Positions 1 to 9,360 of a stretch of 64,000 nucleotides of DNA are shown piece after piece. Both the position numbers and the translations under genes were made by a program. Position 1 is the stretch's first letter; each line of letters starts with the position of its first letter. The stretch is from Volvariella volvacea V23 (taxonomy: Eukaryota; Basidiomycota; Agaricomycetes; Agaricales; Pluteaceae). The stretch spans positions 2,988,754 through 3,052,753 of the forward strand of contig KB722736.1 in the NCBI GenBank assembly GCA_000349905.1. Direction: 5' to 3'. The notes under the pieces are model-generated. The model was given only the letters and a program-made list of their open reading frames with translations. It was not told where the DNA came from and did not search any database.

Positions 1-214
1 TTCGAGGAGCTAGGGAACAGTGACTCTTTTGACACAGCTGTGCTGGAGATGAGGCTACAAGGATGCGGTGCGTGAATAGCAACATTTCAGTGAACCCGTG
101 ACTAAGTTATCTTTTACAGGAGTTATTGAAAAATCGCAAAGAGAGGGTCTGAACTCATTAGTTTATGACGTAGGGAAAACAAAGACAGACCAAGACGATG
201 ATTTCGATCTATAA
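1..214 (+). CDS. 3' end of an unidentified gene (partial)
   Basis: The window opens inside a coding exon. Exon 1-67 reads on through an intron at 68-119 (GTGCGT donor, a CTAAG-like branch site, TTTTACAG acceptor) into exon 120-214, ending at TAA 212-214. The two exons join in frame and give about 53 residues, with an acidic tail ending DQDDDFDL. Without the intron the frame stops at once, which supports the splice. I do not recognise the family; the rest of the protein lies upstream of the window. The acidic C-terminus carries no targeting signal I can name. The join is well supported by frame; the function is unknown. Confidence 0.6.
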
Positions 215-1192
215 GTACCAACGGCATAGTATTTCAAGAGAAAATATGCACTTTCTTCTGTTTCGTCATGAATCGTCAATCTCGAGCTAAGGGCAATGTA
301 TTTGCAGAGCAGGCAAATCGGCTGAGCCCTGAAGGGTCTTGCCTCGAGGCTGACCCATATTTAACAGGGTGGCCACTTTGGACAGGACACCTTTTGCCCG
401 ACTCCTTGCCTCCATAGACGCGAGTGGGTTAACTATAGCCACGGCTTCCCTTACTATCACCTGTTATGCCATCTGCGACTTCAGCTCCATCGTGTTCATT
501 CTTCCCCAGTAACCCAACATCTCCCGGAGCATTCGGCCTTCTCCTATCATCGCAATCACCTCGGGACACACACGACACTTATAAAGGCTTTAGGCAGGCG
601 ATTCGCCCATCGAAGCACCATAAATCCCACTATAGGTGCCCTGTAGATTCAGCATCTACACAGACTGGCCTTGTGGCATTATTTTCAAAATTTAAAAAGT
701 TGCTTCCATCGAAGCGCACCTAGCTTAAGCAGGCTGTCTCGCCAAGTCGAATGAACGCCCATGAACGCAGCAGCCTAGACTACGCGCTGCAAGGAACCCG
801 ATGGATGCAACGCCCCAAATGATTCTACAATGTCACTAACACTCCCCACACTCTTTGTTTTGGCTGCGATTGGGAGGTATTACTGCTTTCACATACATAC
901 TGGATGCCTTTTATTGCAAAAGGTGCGGCCGTGTGGGCGACGCCTCGTAGTTCACCAAAGCAACACACTTTCGCCGAGTTGTCCGAAATGCTCCAGTCAG
1001 GTGGATGCGCGCTAAATGTGGTTCGTTTCGTGTGTACTTAACCCAGCTGGGGTATACATATATTAAAGGTGTATAGGTATATCTACTTCAAATGATGTGT
1101 CGTCGTAATGATGGATCTGTACTCATAGAACATCTCTGACTGTCTTATACATTATTATTTATTCGTTCAGAAACAAATACATTATTATTACC
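215..1192. other. Intergenic region, no supported gene
   Basis: This stretch lies between the stop of the upstream partial gene and the stop of the chitinase, so it holds the 3' flanks of two convergent genes. Two short open frames (466-723 and 830-1015, +) have no recognisable domain, no convincing splice continuation and no initiation context, and I treat them as chance. The segment around 1040-1100 and 1140-1190 is AT-rich and fits 3'-end sequence. I see no RNA gene. Confidence 0.5.
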
Positions 1193-2580
1193 TTAGATAC
1201 CGTATCCTTTACGCGCAGCGCGAACGAGATCTCCTCGCGGTGTATCCCCTGATGCGGCCCAAAAGGCGAAGCCGCCCATTCCAGTTTCTCTTGCTAGCAT
1301 CGTTTTCAAGGTGAGAGACTGCGGGTCATCATATGCTACTACTTCACGTTCAGATGTGGAGTATATATACGGGGTTTGAGAGCAATGATCCCACTCCCTC
1401 GTGAACCCTCCACTCTCAACGAATTCGGCAGTCGTGTCGTTGTCGATGGTTAAGACACCGCTGGAGACCAGAAATCGGAAGGGTACTTCTTCGTCATCGT
1501 CCAGAATGTCGAAGATGCTCCGTACAACCTTCGCTCTATTCGATAGAGTGTTGGCGGATGACCGAAATCGTGTGCCGTATGCAGCAAGTCCAACCAAGAG
1601 CTTATGCGCTGGGAAACCGGCTCGAGTCCATGAATTATAGGCAGCCGCAAGACTGTCCTGTGGTCGGGTTGAGTTACGACAAATATCAGACATCGGAGCA
1701 TTGGGACCTGGTGTCGATGATCCTATAGAGAAATTTTTTCGTGGGCAGAAAACAAATAAATAACGGAGTTCATACCTGACGATACGTCGTAATTCATGAC
1801 TGTAATCAGGTCAAGGTAACGAGAAAACGATGAGACGTCTTGCAGCGGTCGGCCGTCGACACCACGAAAGGGAGTTTCGGTCACTGCTGCTGTTATAAGA
1901 GCTCCTGAAGGAAGTCGTGCGCGGAGCTCTTTGAGAAATAGGAGAAAGTGTGCACTATCCTGGGGACTGTAAGCATTCCCGGGGGCACCACTATATCCGG
2001 GATATTCCCAATCCAAGTCTATCATGTCGATTCCGAAGCTGTGATACGCGTCAAGGAGGCTAGCGATAAGCTTACGCCGGGAGGCCGAGTTCTTGACAGC
2101 CGATGAGAAGTACCTGGACGACGTTGTGTTGTGGTAAGACATGCGACGATTTGAGGGCGTCAAGGCTTACTTGCCGCCGGTCCAACCACCTATGCTCAGG
2201 CCGACCAACTTTTTTGCCTTGCGGGCCGCGGCGACAGTGCGATCCAGCAAGACCGCTGCCCCCTTGTCGTCACCAAATGATAAACGCAAGTCTTTCGTTG
2301 GCATAGCAAAAGCAAAAAGTATTCCATCGTAATAATTCCACGGAATGTCTTCGGGTGCAAGGACGTCTGAGTCCCAGCTCGTGTAATATGCTAGAGCCCT
2401 TGGAGGCCCATCAGACAGAGAGGGGGAATCAGGTGGTGCGTCTAACAACTCTGGAAGAAAAAATGAGCCGTTGTTCAAGGGATGAATCTTGATGGAGCCA
2501 CCATATTGCTGTTGGGCGATCACAGCAAGTCCAGCTGCTCTGAGACAGAGAAGCAGGGCAAAAGAAGCGGCTAGGAACAT
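1193..2580 (-). CDS. Secreted GH18 chitinase
   Basis: Glycoside hydrolase family 18 enzyme that cleaves beta-1,4-GlcNAc bonds of chitin. Exons are 2171-2580, 1776-2113 and 1193-1722 (introns of 57 and 53 nt), giving 425 aa. The ATG at 2580 starts a hydrophobic signal peptide (MFLAASFALLLCLRAAGLAV), so it is secreted or wall-associated. The first beta-strand motif SIGGWTGGK ends exon 1 and closes across the first splice. The catalytic DxxDxDxE motif reads DMIDLDWE, with D166, D169, D171 and the acid E173; MNYDV follows, and GGFAFWAASGD near the C-terminus is the family's last conserved barrel segment. No chitin-binding module or GPI signal is visible. In fungi such enzymes remodel or recycle cell wall; specificity cannot be read here. 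It is head-to-head with the gene at 2875. Confidence 0.93.
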
Positions 2581-2816
2581 GGGATGGGCTGTTGACCAGC
2601 AGCGATGAGTGACAACAGGGAGAGTGGGGCGGAATAGGAGGCCGGAGGAGCATGTTCCAAAATGTTCAATGCAAAGAACGATGTCAGCAGTCAACAAGGA
2701 GGATCGTTGTGAGAAGCGCGACTCGGCGTTGCAACTCGTCGTGGATACCTCAAACTTGTCAATTACTCTTCGGAAATCCCCGACACCTTCCTCTCTCTCA
2801 ACTATGTGTCCGACCT

Positions 2817-2824
2817 TTATAAAT
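2817..2824 (+). promoter_or_regulatory. TATA-like box of the 2875 gene
   Basis: TTTATAAA lies about 55 nt upstream of the ATG at 2875, followed by a C/T-rich leader typical of fungal core promoters. It favours the downstream ATG (2875) over the in-frame one at 2806, which would precede any start of transcription set by this box. Placement is inference; no transcript evidence is available. Confidence 0.4.
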
Positions 2825-2874
2825 CCCCCATCCTTGTCCGGCTGCCTTCATACCATCCCCCACTGCCCTTCATA

Positions 2875-3567
2875 ATGTCCCTTTTCGTCCGCCCTGACTC
2901 GCCCCCTCCTCGGCAGCCTTCTCCTGATTTCGTCCCAGCTCCGCTGCCTTCGCCCTATACAAGGCTCCGTGTCCGCACCTCTTCCCAACAGCAATCCTCC
3001 TGCAGCGACTCCTCCGGTCCACCCGCCCTTCCTCCTGGGCTGGGAATTCCGGCTCAGGGGAAGCGTCTCCTGGTTGCACGCTCCTGTGATCACATTGGCG
3101 AACGAGCTAAAGCATGGAGAGAGGATGCCGACTATTCAGAGAAGCGCCTTCATTCTGGCCCAGCGCTCTCTCCCCAGGCCACGAATCGGTCCTCTTTATT
3201 GCGTTCATATTCCTCCAAGGCGTCTCGTGGTGCTAGGCATGAGCACAGGTACACAATGTTACCTGCTCCGCCCTACTCTCCGTTACCAGGCCCTACGAAT
3301 CACTCACCTCCAACGACTACGCATGTCGACGTTGATAGTTCGCCATTTCCCACAAAGCCGGCCCCACGGCCCCAGCAGTCGCAAGCCTCATCCATTCGTT
3401 TCCCCACCACTCTCCCTCACAAGAAGAGTGATTCTTGCCTCCTGCTTCGCAAGCAGGACAAGGCACCTTCAATACCCCCAGAAAAACATAGATCGCTGGG
3501 TATGGCGTGCTTGCGGTTCTTCCTTCGCAGCCGCAATGGCAGCTCTTCGCGGTCAAGTGCTGCTTAA
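2875..3567 (+). CDS. Pro/Ser-rich hypothetical protein
   Basis: Single-exon frame of 230 aa starting MSLFVRPDSPPP. The N-terminal third is proline- and serine-rich; the middle contains a charged stretch; the C-terminus is basic and ends FFLRSRNGSSSRSSAA. No catalytic or binding motif, signal peptide or membrane helix is visible, and I recognise no family. An in-frame ATG at 2806 exists, but a TATA-like box at 2817 argues for 2875. It faces the chitinase across 294 bp. The long open frame with biased composition looks coding, but it could be a lineage-specific gene of no described function, and the antisense strand also has open frames here. Confidence 0.5.
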   Translation: MSLFVRPDSPPPRQPSPDFVPAPLPSPYTRLRVRTSSQQQSSCSDSSGPPALPPGLGIPAQGKRLLVARSCDHIGERAKAWREDADYSEKRLHSGPALSPQATNRSSLLRSYSSKASRGARHEHRYTMLPAPPYSPLPGPTNHSPPTTTHVDVDSSPFPTKPAPRPQQSQASSIRFPTTLPHKKSDSCLLLRKQDKAPSIPPEKHRSLGMACLRFFLRSRNGSSSRSSAA

Positions 3568-4393
3568 GCTCCTCGCCGGGCTCGGAAGAGCCTGAACAAC
3601 ACACCTCGCTTTGTTGACATGTCAATTCGTCTACCAAGGCAGATCATGCATAATTTAGCCATTCACTATAATTCACACAGTCGTTATCATAATCTATTAT
3701 TCCCGCGACCCATCATTCGTTTAATCCCATACTCTCTTGCCCCTTCAATTGGTCAACCTTCTAGAGGCCATGTATGTATATTCATCGTCAACCTACATGT
3801 TTGTACAACTACACCACCATACGTTCACACTCAGACCCATCGTATCGCATCAACTCATCATGTTTCGCCCCAGCGTATTGCGTCTTTGCGTACCACAACA
3901 AAGCTGATTCGCCCCGCATTGTCTTTCCGTCGGCGTTGCGTCTGGCAGTTCCTTGACGAACGAGTCTGATAGCACCAGTTCAAGTCTCTACATTTACAAA
4001 CAAAACGCAGTATTGGACAGTTGCTTGAGAAAATACGTGGGAGCAACGCTCAGCTAGCCATTTAGACGGTATGAGGTGTTGGAAATCAACGAGTTGTAGA
4101 GCACATATTATAGTACGCCCAAAGATTTCGTAAGGAACATTTTGGTAAATAAAGGTCCTGGGAAATCGAAAAAAGGACAGCATAGTCATAGCATGATGTG
4201 CAACGGTATGAATACAGAGAAGATGGTGAAAACTATATCGAGTCCCACAGTATGCGAAGCCCAGAAAGAAAACATGAATGTCAGCTAAGGCTACAAGGTA
4301 TGCAACTAGGAGCAAGGAGGAAGAAATGCCATACGCACCGGATACATTACACAAATAGCCCTGGTATGAAGGGACATCGTCCATTACAAGGTT
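3568..4393. other. Intergenic region between convergent genes
   Basis: This holds the 3' flanks of the gene ending at 3567 and of the WTAP gene ending at 4394. Only short frames occur (for example 3619-3969 + and 3980-4384 -); none has a domain, a splice continuation or a plausible start. The segment is rich in T and A with CA-rich patches. I see no RNA gene. Confidence 0.45.
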
Positions 4394-5602
4394 TTATGCC
4401 TTAAGATTATTCAGTGGTCCCAGCCTTTCTGCCAATGTCCGATCCGCAAAGTATTGATTATTGTTCTGATTCCGTTCCCTTCTCACACCTCCCTGGCCGC
4501 CTCCACGATTAGTATAATGACCATTTCGTCTGGCCTTGTTACCATCACGGTCCCGCTCTCTCTCCCGCTCACGCTCGCGGTCTCTCGACCCATAATCACG
4601 GTCTCTTTCAAAATCCCGCCCTCTATCACCTCGATCATAATCTTGGGGCGAACCCCTTGTTCTCTGTTCGTCATCAACCTCCATCTTGTTATGGCCGGTT
4701 TTATGGCGCCCGTCTGGTTGCCGTGAATACTCCCTTGCTTCAGATATTCGACTCGTATTTGATGAATGACTGTAAGTCTTCTGAGGTGGGAGTGGCGCGT
4801 GTCCGCGACTCGGTGGTGAAGCTTGTGCGTCGGACGTGCGAGGCTTTTTGTGTGCTCGCGGGCCCGTGGGTGGCGGCTTTGAGGACGAATAGCTACCATT
4901 AGTAGACGAGTGATGGTAGGAGCTACGAGGTGACTGCGTGCGGTACTTTGTATGGTTTGAGCCCTGTGACTGCCGAGAAGTCGACATAATCGTTTCGTAT
5001 GACTTGTTCAGTTCCGTACTACCCCGCGGAGCATGAGCACGAGCAGTGCAAAGTAGAAATATAAACGACAAACGATAGGGAGCTTATCACTTGATGCGAT
5101 TCTGTTATTTATTGACCCATTAATCAGCGGGCGAAACGATAACAACGTGGTGTTCATGCGTACCTCGGAGGGCAGCCTCGAGTCTGACTACAACTCTTCG
5201 CAAACCGCGAACTTCCTCTTTCAGCTGACCAGTTTCGCTGAAGCGTAAGAGCTCATATAATTCGTCATTCTCTTCCTGCAGCAAGCGCGCTCTTTGGGTC
5301 AAAGCTGCTGTAACTGTGCTGGATCCACTGGTTGGATGGGCGGCAGGATCATTTGCGATGTACGGGAGCAGTAGCGACGCATAGTTTGGAGGTATGCTAA
5401 TCGTATCGATGCTCGACGGTCCGGCTTGGGTTGTCAAATATTGCCGCAATTGCGTTACTTCATCCTGGAAATAGCACCAAAACGACGTCAGTGGCAGGAG
5501 TGCTAGAGGGGCTCAGAAGCATACGGCTAATTCTGCTATCTGCTTGTCTTTCTGTCGTAATGAAGCCTCCAGCTGCAGTTCCCGAGAAGATGGAAGTACC
5601 AT
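4394..5602 (-). CDS. WTAP: WTAP/Mum2-family m6A-writer subunit
   Basis: Regulatory subunit of the mRNA N6-adenosine methyltransferase complex (WTAP in animals, Mum2 in yeast). Exons are 5525-5602, 5164-5464, 5074-5101 (28 nt) and 4394-5018, with introns of 60, 62 and 55 nt, giving 343 aa. The family core is clear: ELQLEASLRQKDKQIAEL, then ARLLQEENDELYELLRF, then ESHQVISSLS joined across the microexon to TELNKSYETIM; these are coiled-coil segments. The C-terminal half is disordered, with a run of RD/RE dipeptides and an NR-rich end. The start is uncertain: 5602 is the first ATG left if a leader intron at 5634-5726 is removed; ATGs at 5701 and 5707 are in frame without it. The last exon alone looks like a separate RE-rich protein, which would be wrong. 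Confidence 0.82.
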
Positions 5603-6247
5603 GTTCGTTGAACACAGTAACGAGGTGCGATGCCTGTAATAACAAGCGTGCTCCAGATTGCGTTCAGAGAAGCGTGCCTTGTCGGAGATTGAATCTGACA
5701 TGTTCAAAACTCCGCAGGGTACTTACCCCATTCCGCTGAGGCATACATCTTGCGGGTAAGTACGCTCCTGCTTTCCAATTTCTCGGTGCATAGAAGCCCC
5801 CAACTCAAAGAATCACAGATGGTTTCAGCTTGTACAACATTGGTACAAGGCCTGGGTAAGGGCACCATTCTTGCTATTCCTGGTATGTGGACGTATGGCC
5901 AAACATGCCCTTGACAAATAAAGGATGCTATAAGTAGCGTTGCAGAAATTTTTAGTTCTCCCCTTCATCAGGCGCAAGATGTTGTATACTGTATTGTGGT
6001 GGTAAGTATTTCATATGTCTTTTCCTTGCAATCATTTTGGAGTGGTTATTCTGTGATGTCAACTTATTCACACTGTACGAACGTCTGCTCATTAGCATTC
6101 GTGACGAGTTTTCTTTCTACAACGGTAGCTGAGCGCTTTACGTGCCCGGTTTCATCTAGTCCACGATCTGACGCTAACATACAATTTCTTTTAGGGGCAT
6201 AACTCGTATTATAGGACGTGTATATTACATAGCAATGAATGAGATAA
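5603..6247. other. WTAP 5' leader and STEEP1 3' flank
   Basis: Upstream of WTAP there is a possible 5'-leader intron, 5634-5726 (GTAAGT donor, TTACAG acceptor, on -). Its 5' exon contains an ATG at 5748 that opens a short frame running out of phase over the WTAP start, a possible uORF. The rest, to the STEEP1 stop at 6248, holds only short frames without support. Confidence 0.4.
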
Positions 6248-6890
6248 CTATTGATCATTCTCTCCCTCAAATGCGTCTGACGGTAACTGACCTTGAACCT
6301 GTGTGAGCGCTCCGGGTAGGATATAGACAAACGGGCCAGATTTAATAGGAGGCGGTGTGTTTTGATAGCCAATGGGTAGCAGACAACGCGGACATTGGAG
6401 TCGATATTGTCGCTCATGACCACCCTCCCTGAACTTCATGAGTAGTGGGAGATATAGACTTAGTGCTCCACTCACCGTTCCACCAGAACTGGGTTGACTA
6501 CATTAGTATTCAACTTGAATACTTTTGCCTTCCCGGCTTCGCTGTCCTGAGAGCGAATTATAGTAGCATTGTCAGTTTTGCGACGAGGTAACGCAGTTAA
6601 ACTCTTTTCGATGACAAGCTGTCCGAGGAGCACGGTGAGAGTGCGTCAAGTGAGAAGCAGTCGTAGTTTACAATGAACTCCCCACATATGCAATCTGTTG
6701 TATGGGTGGGTCAGTGGCAACCTCCAGACTGAAAATAAGATGCCATACAGTATACACGAAGAGCTGCAGCGGAAGAAGCTGTCGGCTGGGCTAATGCAAC
6801 AGGATGAGGGCATGCAGTGCGAATACGATGCCTGAAAGACTTACCGTCTGTCGAGGATGAAACAGCCGAGCGCGATACGACCTTTGGCAT
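6248..6890 (-). CDS. STEEP1: STEEP1 (UPF0428) family protein
   Basis: Five exons: 6845-6890, 6749-6778, 6672-6694 (23 nt), 6476-6618 and 6248-6428, with introns of 47-66 nt; 140 aa. It begins MPKVVSRS, exactly the N-terminus of human STEEP1/CXorf56. It continues with YYCICGEFILVIE, RREGGHERQYRLQCPRC-type zinc-binding cysteines (CxC and CxxC pairs), and the family's PPPIKSGPFVYILPGA block. In mammals STEEP1 promotes STING exit from the ER by membrane bending and PI3P production. Fungi have no STING, so the role here must be older and is unknown. The human C-terminal coiled-coil tail is absent, so this is a short form. It shares 111 bp with the divergent ankyrin gene. Confidence 0.88.
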
Positions 6891-7001
6891 TGTGGAGAAT
6901 CTACAGGCGCATACTCCGATTCAGGACCAAGTCACAGCACATCCGATCACGTGGATCAGCAAGCCATCCATTGATCCAATTGTGAAGTTCTTCCCTCTAC
7001 G

Positions 7002-8977
7002 ATGGCCGAAAAAGATGCTACTGCAAGGCTGCGACGCGCAATCAAAGGTGATTCTGCAATCTGATGGCTTATTATTCCTGTGCTGAGCCCTCTTCATTCC
7101 TCAGAAAACAACTTGTTCCTCGTGAAGCGGCTAATAGCCAGGACCGACATGAGAAATGTAGACGACACCGACGAGAGATACACTTCGTTAGCGTGGGCAG
7201 CAATGCTGGGGCATGAGGAAACGTTCGAGTTCCTCCTAGGTGCTGGGCATGATGATATAGAACTCAGTAAAGTTTGCAGCATTCCTAGCTCCGTTAACCC
7301 TCACTAAACTCAGGTTATGGTTAGGATTCCCGGGACAACACAGTGCTAATGCTCCTCGCCGATTTTAGGCCACCGCCATATGATCCATACTCTGCCTCCA
7401 TTCAACGAAACAGCACTGACATGATTGCTGCCGCGCTAAGGATGGCTCGCATGTATTACGACCGGTACAACTGGATTTTGGATTGGTGTAATACCGAGGG
7501 CAAATCAGCGTTGCATCTGGCTGCAGTAAGGGGGCACGAAGAGCTGGTTAGAGTGCGTCGGCAGCATTGGCCATATCCACCGTCCGATTAACTGTGTGTG
7601 AACTCCAGATGCTATGCGATCTGGGCGCCGATTTCGACCTTGCAGATGACCTGGGCAACACTCCGTTACATTAGTGAGTGCCAGTGCTTTATTATTGGAT
7701 CTGAGCTCAAGTTGTTTCAGTGCTAGTGCATGGGGACATATACCTGTGCGTCTCAGTATTATCTTGCTTTGCTGCGTTGCACATCTTCGCGCATTAGATC
7801 GTTCAACTTCTGATAGAACGCGGGTGTCAATACAGTGCCCGCAATAACGAAGGCTTTACTCCTTCCGACTATGCCTACTCGTGAGTAAAAGTCTATTGGT
7901 GACCGCCACGCCCTTACTTGAGGATTTAGATACAACACGCGGGATACCTTGCAAGAAGCAGCTCGTCTTCAGTACGAGAACAATAAGAAGGCTCGTCGGC
8001 AGGTTTTCGCTCAGGCTGCTGCTAGGGGCAGCGAGTGGGGTAACTCAACTCCTCCTGTCCCTATAAGAACTTATGATGCGAATTTACGCACGAGGAGCGG
8101 TTCTGGAACAAGTCGTACGACTGCCACCTCGGACAGTGGTGAAGTAGATTACAATGGCTTGGCAACTGGTCCCAGAAGCCAATCTTCCTTATCTGCATCT
8201 TCCTCGCCTTCGCAGCCATCCGCAGGATCAGGCTCACTATTCCTTTCTCACCAATCCCGTCATACACCTAATACGGCACCCTCCAGCAATGCAGCTTCGC
8301 AATCTGTTGCATCGTCATCATCTCAACTAGGCGTCATACCACCTGCTTCCGCCCTTTCGCCTATAGCTAATCGCATGAAGGAACGTGATCTAGATGCGAT
8401 GGAAAAATACAGACGTAATCGGAGCGGCAGTGGGAACTCCACGATGGATAGCAGGATCCACAACACATCTATGTTTTCAGTGGTGACTGCTACCCCCACG
8501 GAAGATGTTAAAGGATTGAAAGGACTCCCAATTGGGAGTGGCACTCTCAATCGCCGACTACGTCCTTCAATGTCAGCCGCCCAGCTACGGACCACACCCG
8601 AGCCTCCTCTTGCTGCCTCTAATTCTGGCCAAGAAAGTCGCAGCCGCTCCGGAACCAACCCGCTTACTTCACGACCATCTTTGTCTCCTTCTCCTTTGCT
8701 TATACGGTCGTCGTCGACTTCTACCCCGATGAACATCCTGCCTTCGAATGATGGAAGCGTGCGTGAGGAACCAGAGAACTATACTGGGCCGCCAAGCCAA
8801 TATGCGCGATTCCCCGAACCACCTATGGTAATTGACGATGTCAGTACCCCAACTTCAAGCACGATCAGCAGCCGTCGTAAAGCCTTCCACCTGTTATCAA
8901 AGCCATTCCCAGGGGTTGATTCTTCAGCTGCCAGTCATCGACGAGGGATGTCTGCAACCTCCGTCCGCGGTGCCTGA
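7002..8977 (+). CDS. Ankyrin-repeat protein with disordered tail
   Basis: Seven exons: 7002-7047, 7105-7271, 7325-7552, 7609-7673, 7721-7745 (25 nt), 7798-7880 and 7930-8977; 553 aa. Residues about 15-205 contain several ankyrin repeats, seen in YTSLAWAAMLGHEETFEFLL, GKSALHLAAVRGHEELVRML, LGNTPLHYASAWGHIPIVQL and NEGFTPSDYA. A basic helix (ENNKKARRQVFAQAA) follows, then more than 300 residues of Ser/Thr/Pro-rich disorder with many SP and RxxS sites. This is an interaction scaffold, probably phospho-regulated; partner unknown. I recall similar proteins in Agaricomycetes, usually named only by the repeats. All six splices keep frame. It may share a bidirectional promoter with STEEP1. Confidence 0.85.
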
Positions 8978-9360
8978 TTTGAGTTCTGCAGCCGATGTAC
9001 CATTATCATCTGTACGATTATTGCATGCTGTGGTTTGTTGTTTCGATATTATGTATGGTTCGGACAATGGATAGGTCTGGGGTAAAACATTTGATCTGTG
9101 TATTCGGGGGCCTGGTGATGTACAGAGCCGGATTTTAGGGACCTTCCTAAGGCAACGGAGGTTAAACTACTGAGCTTGTTCGACTCGGACGTGAGTGCTT
9201 GACTGACACGTGCAAAGGCTATGTGGTAGTATTTGCGGAGGGTGCCGATTATGGAATGTACTGACTCCGCTGCGAGGTGGCCGTGAAGGGTTCCCCTACA
9301 TAAACCCGAATGTTACCTTTCATTCAACCGAACGTCCATCACCCAACTCTTTGAAGCGCA
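8978..9360. other. Intergenic region
   Basis: Spacer between the ankyrin gene and the transporter gene, both on +. It should contain the first gene's 3' end and the second gene's promoter. A short frame at 9210-9536 overlaps the transporter start and is not supported. Nothing else is seen. Confidence 0.4.

Noticed and set aside
466..1015. Two short + frames (85 and 61 codons)
   Set aside because: Chance length in a 3'-flank region; no domain, no splice partner and poor start context.
2848..3637. Open frames on both strands overlapping the 2875 gene
   Set aside because: They are shadows produced by the biased Pro/Ser/Arg codon composition; only the + frame has a TATA-like box and a sensible start.
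4483..4899. Arg-rich frames opposite and shifted to the WTAP tail
   Set aside because: The RD/RE-coding repeat keeps several frames open; the WTAP frame alone continues the conserved core across three introns.
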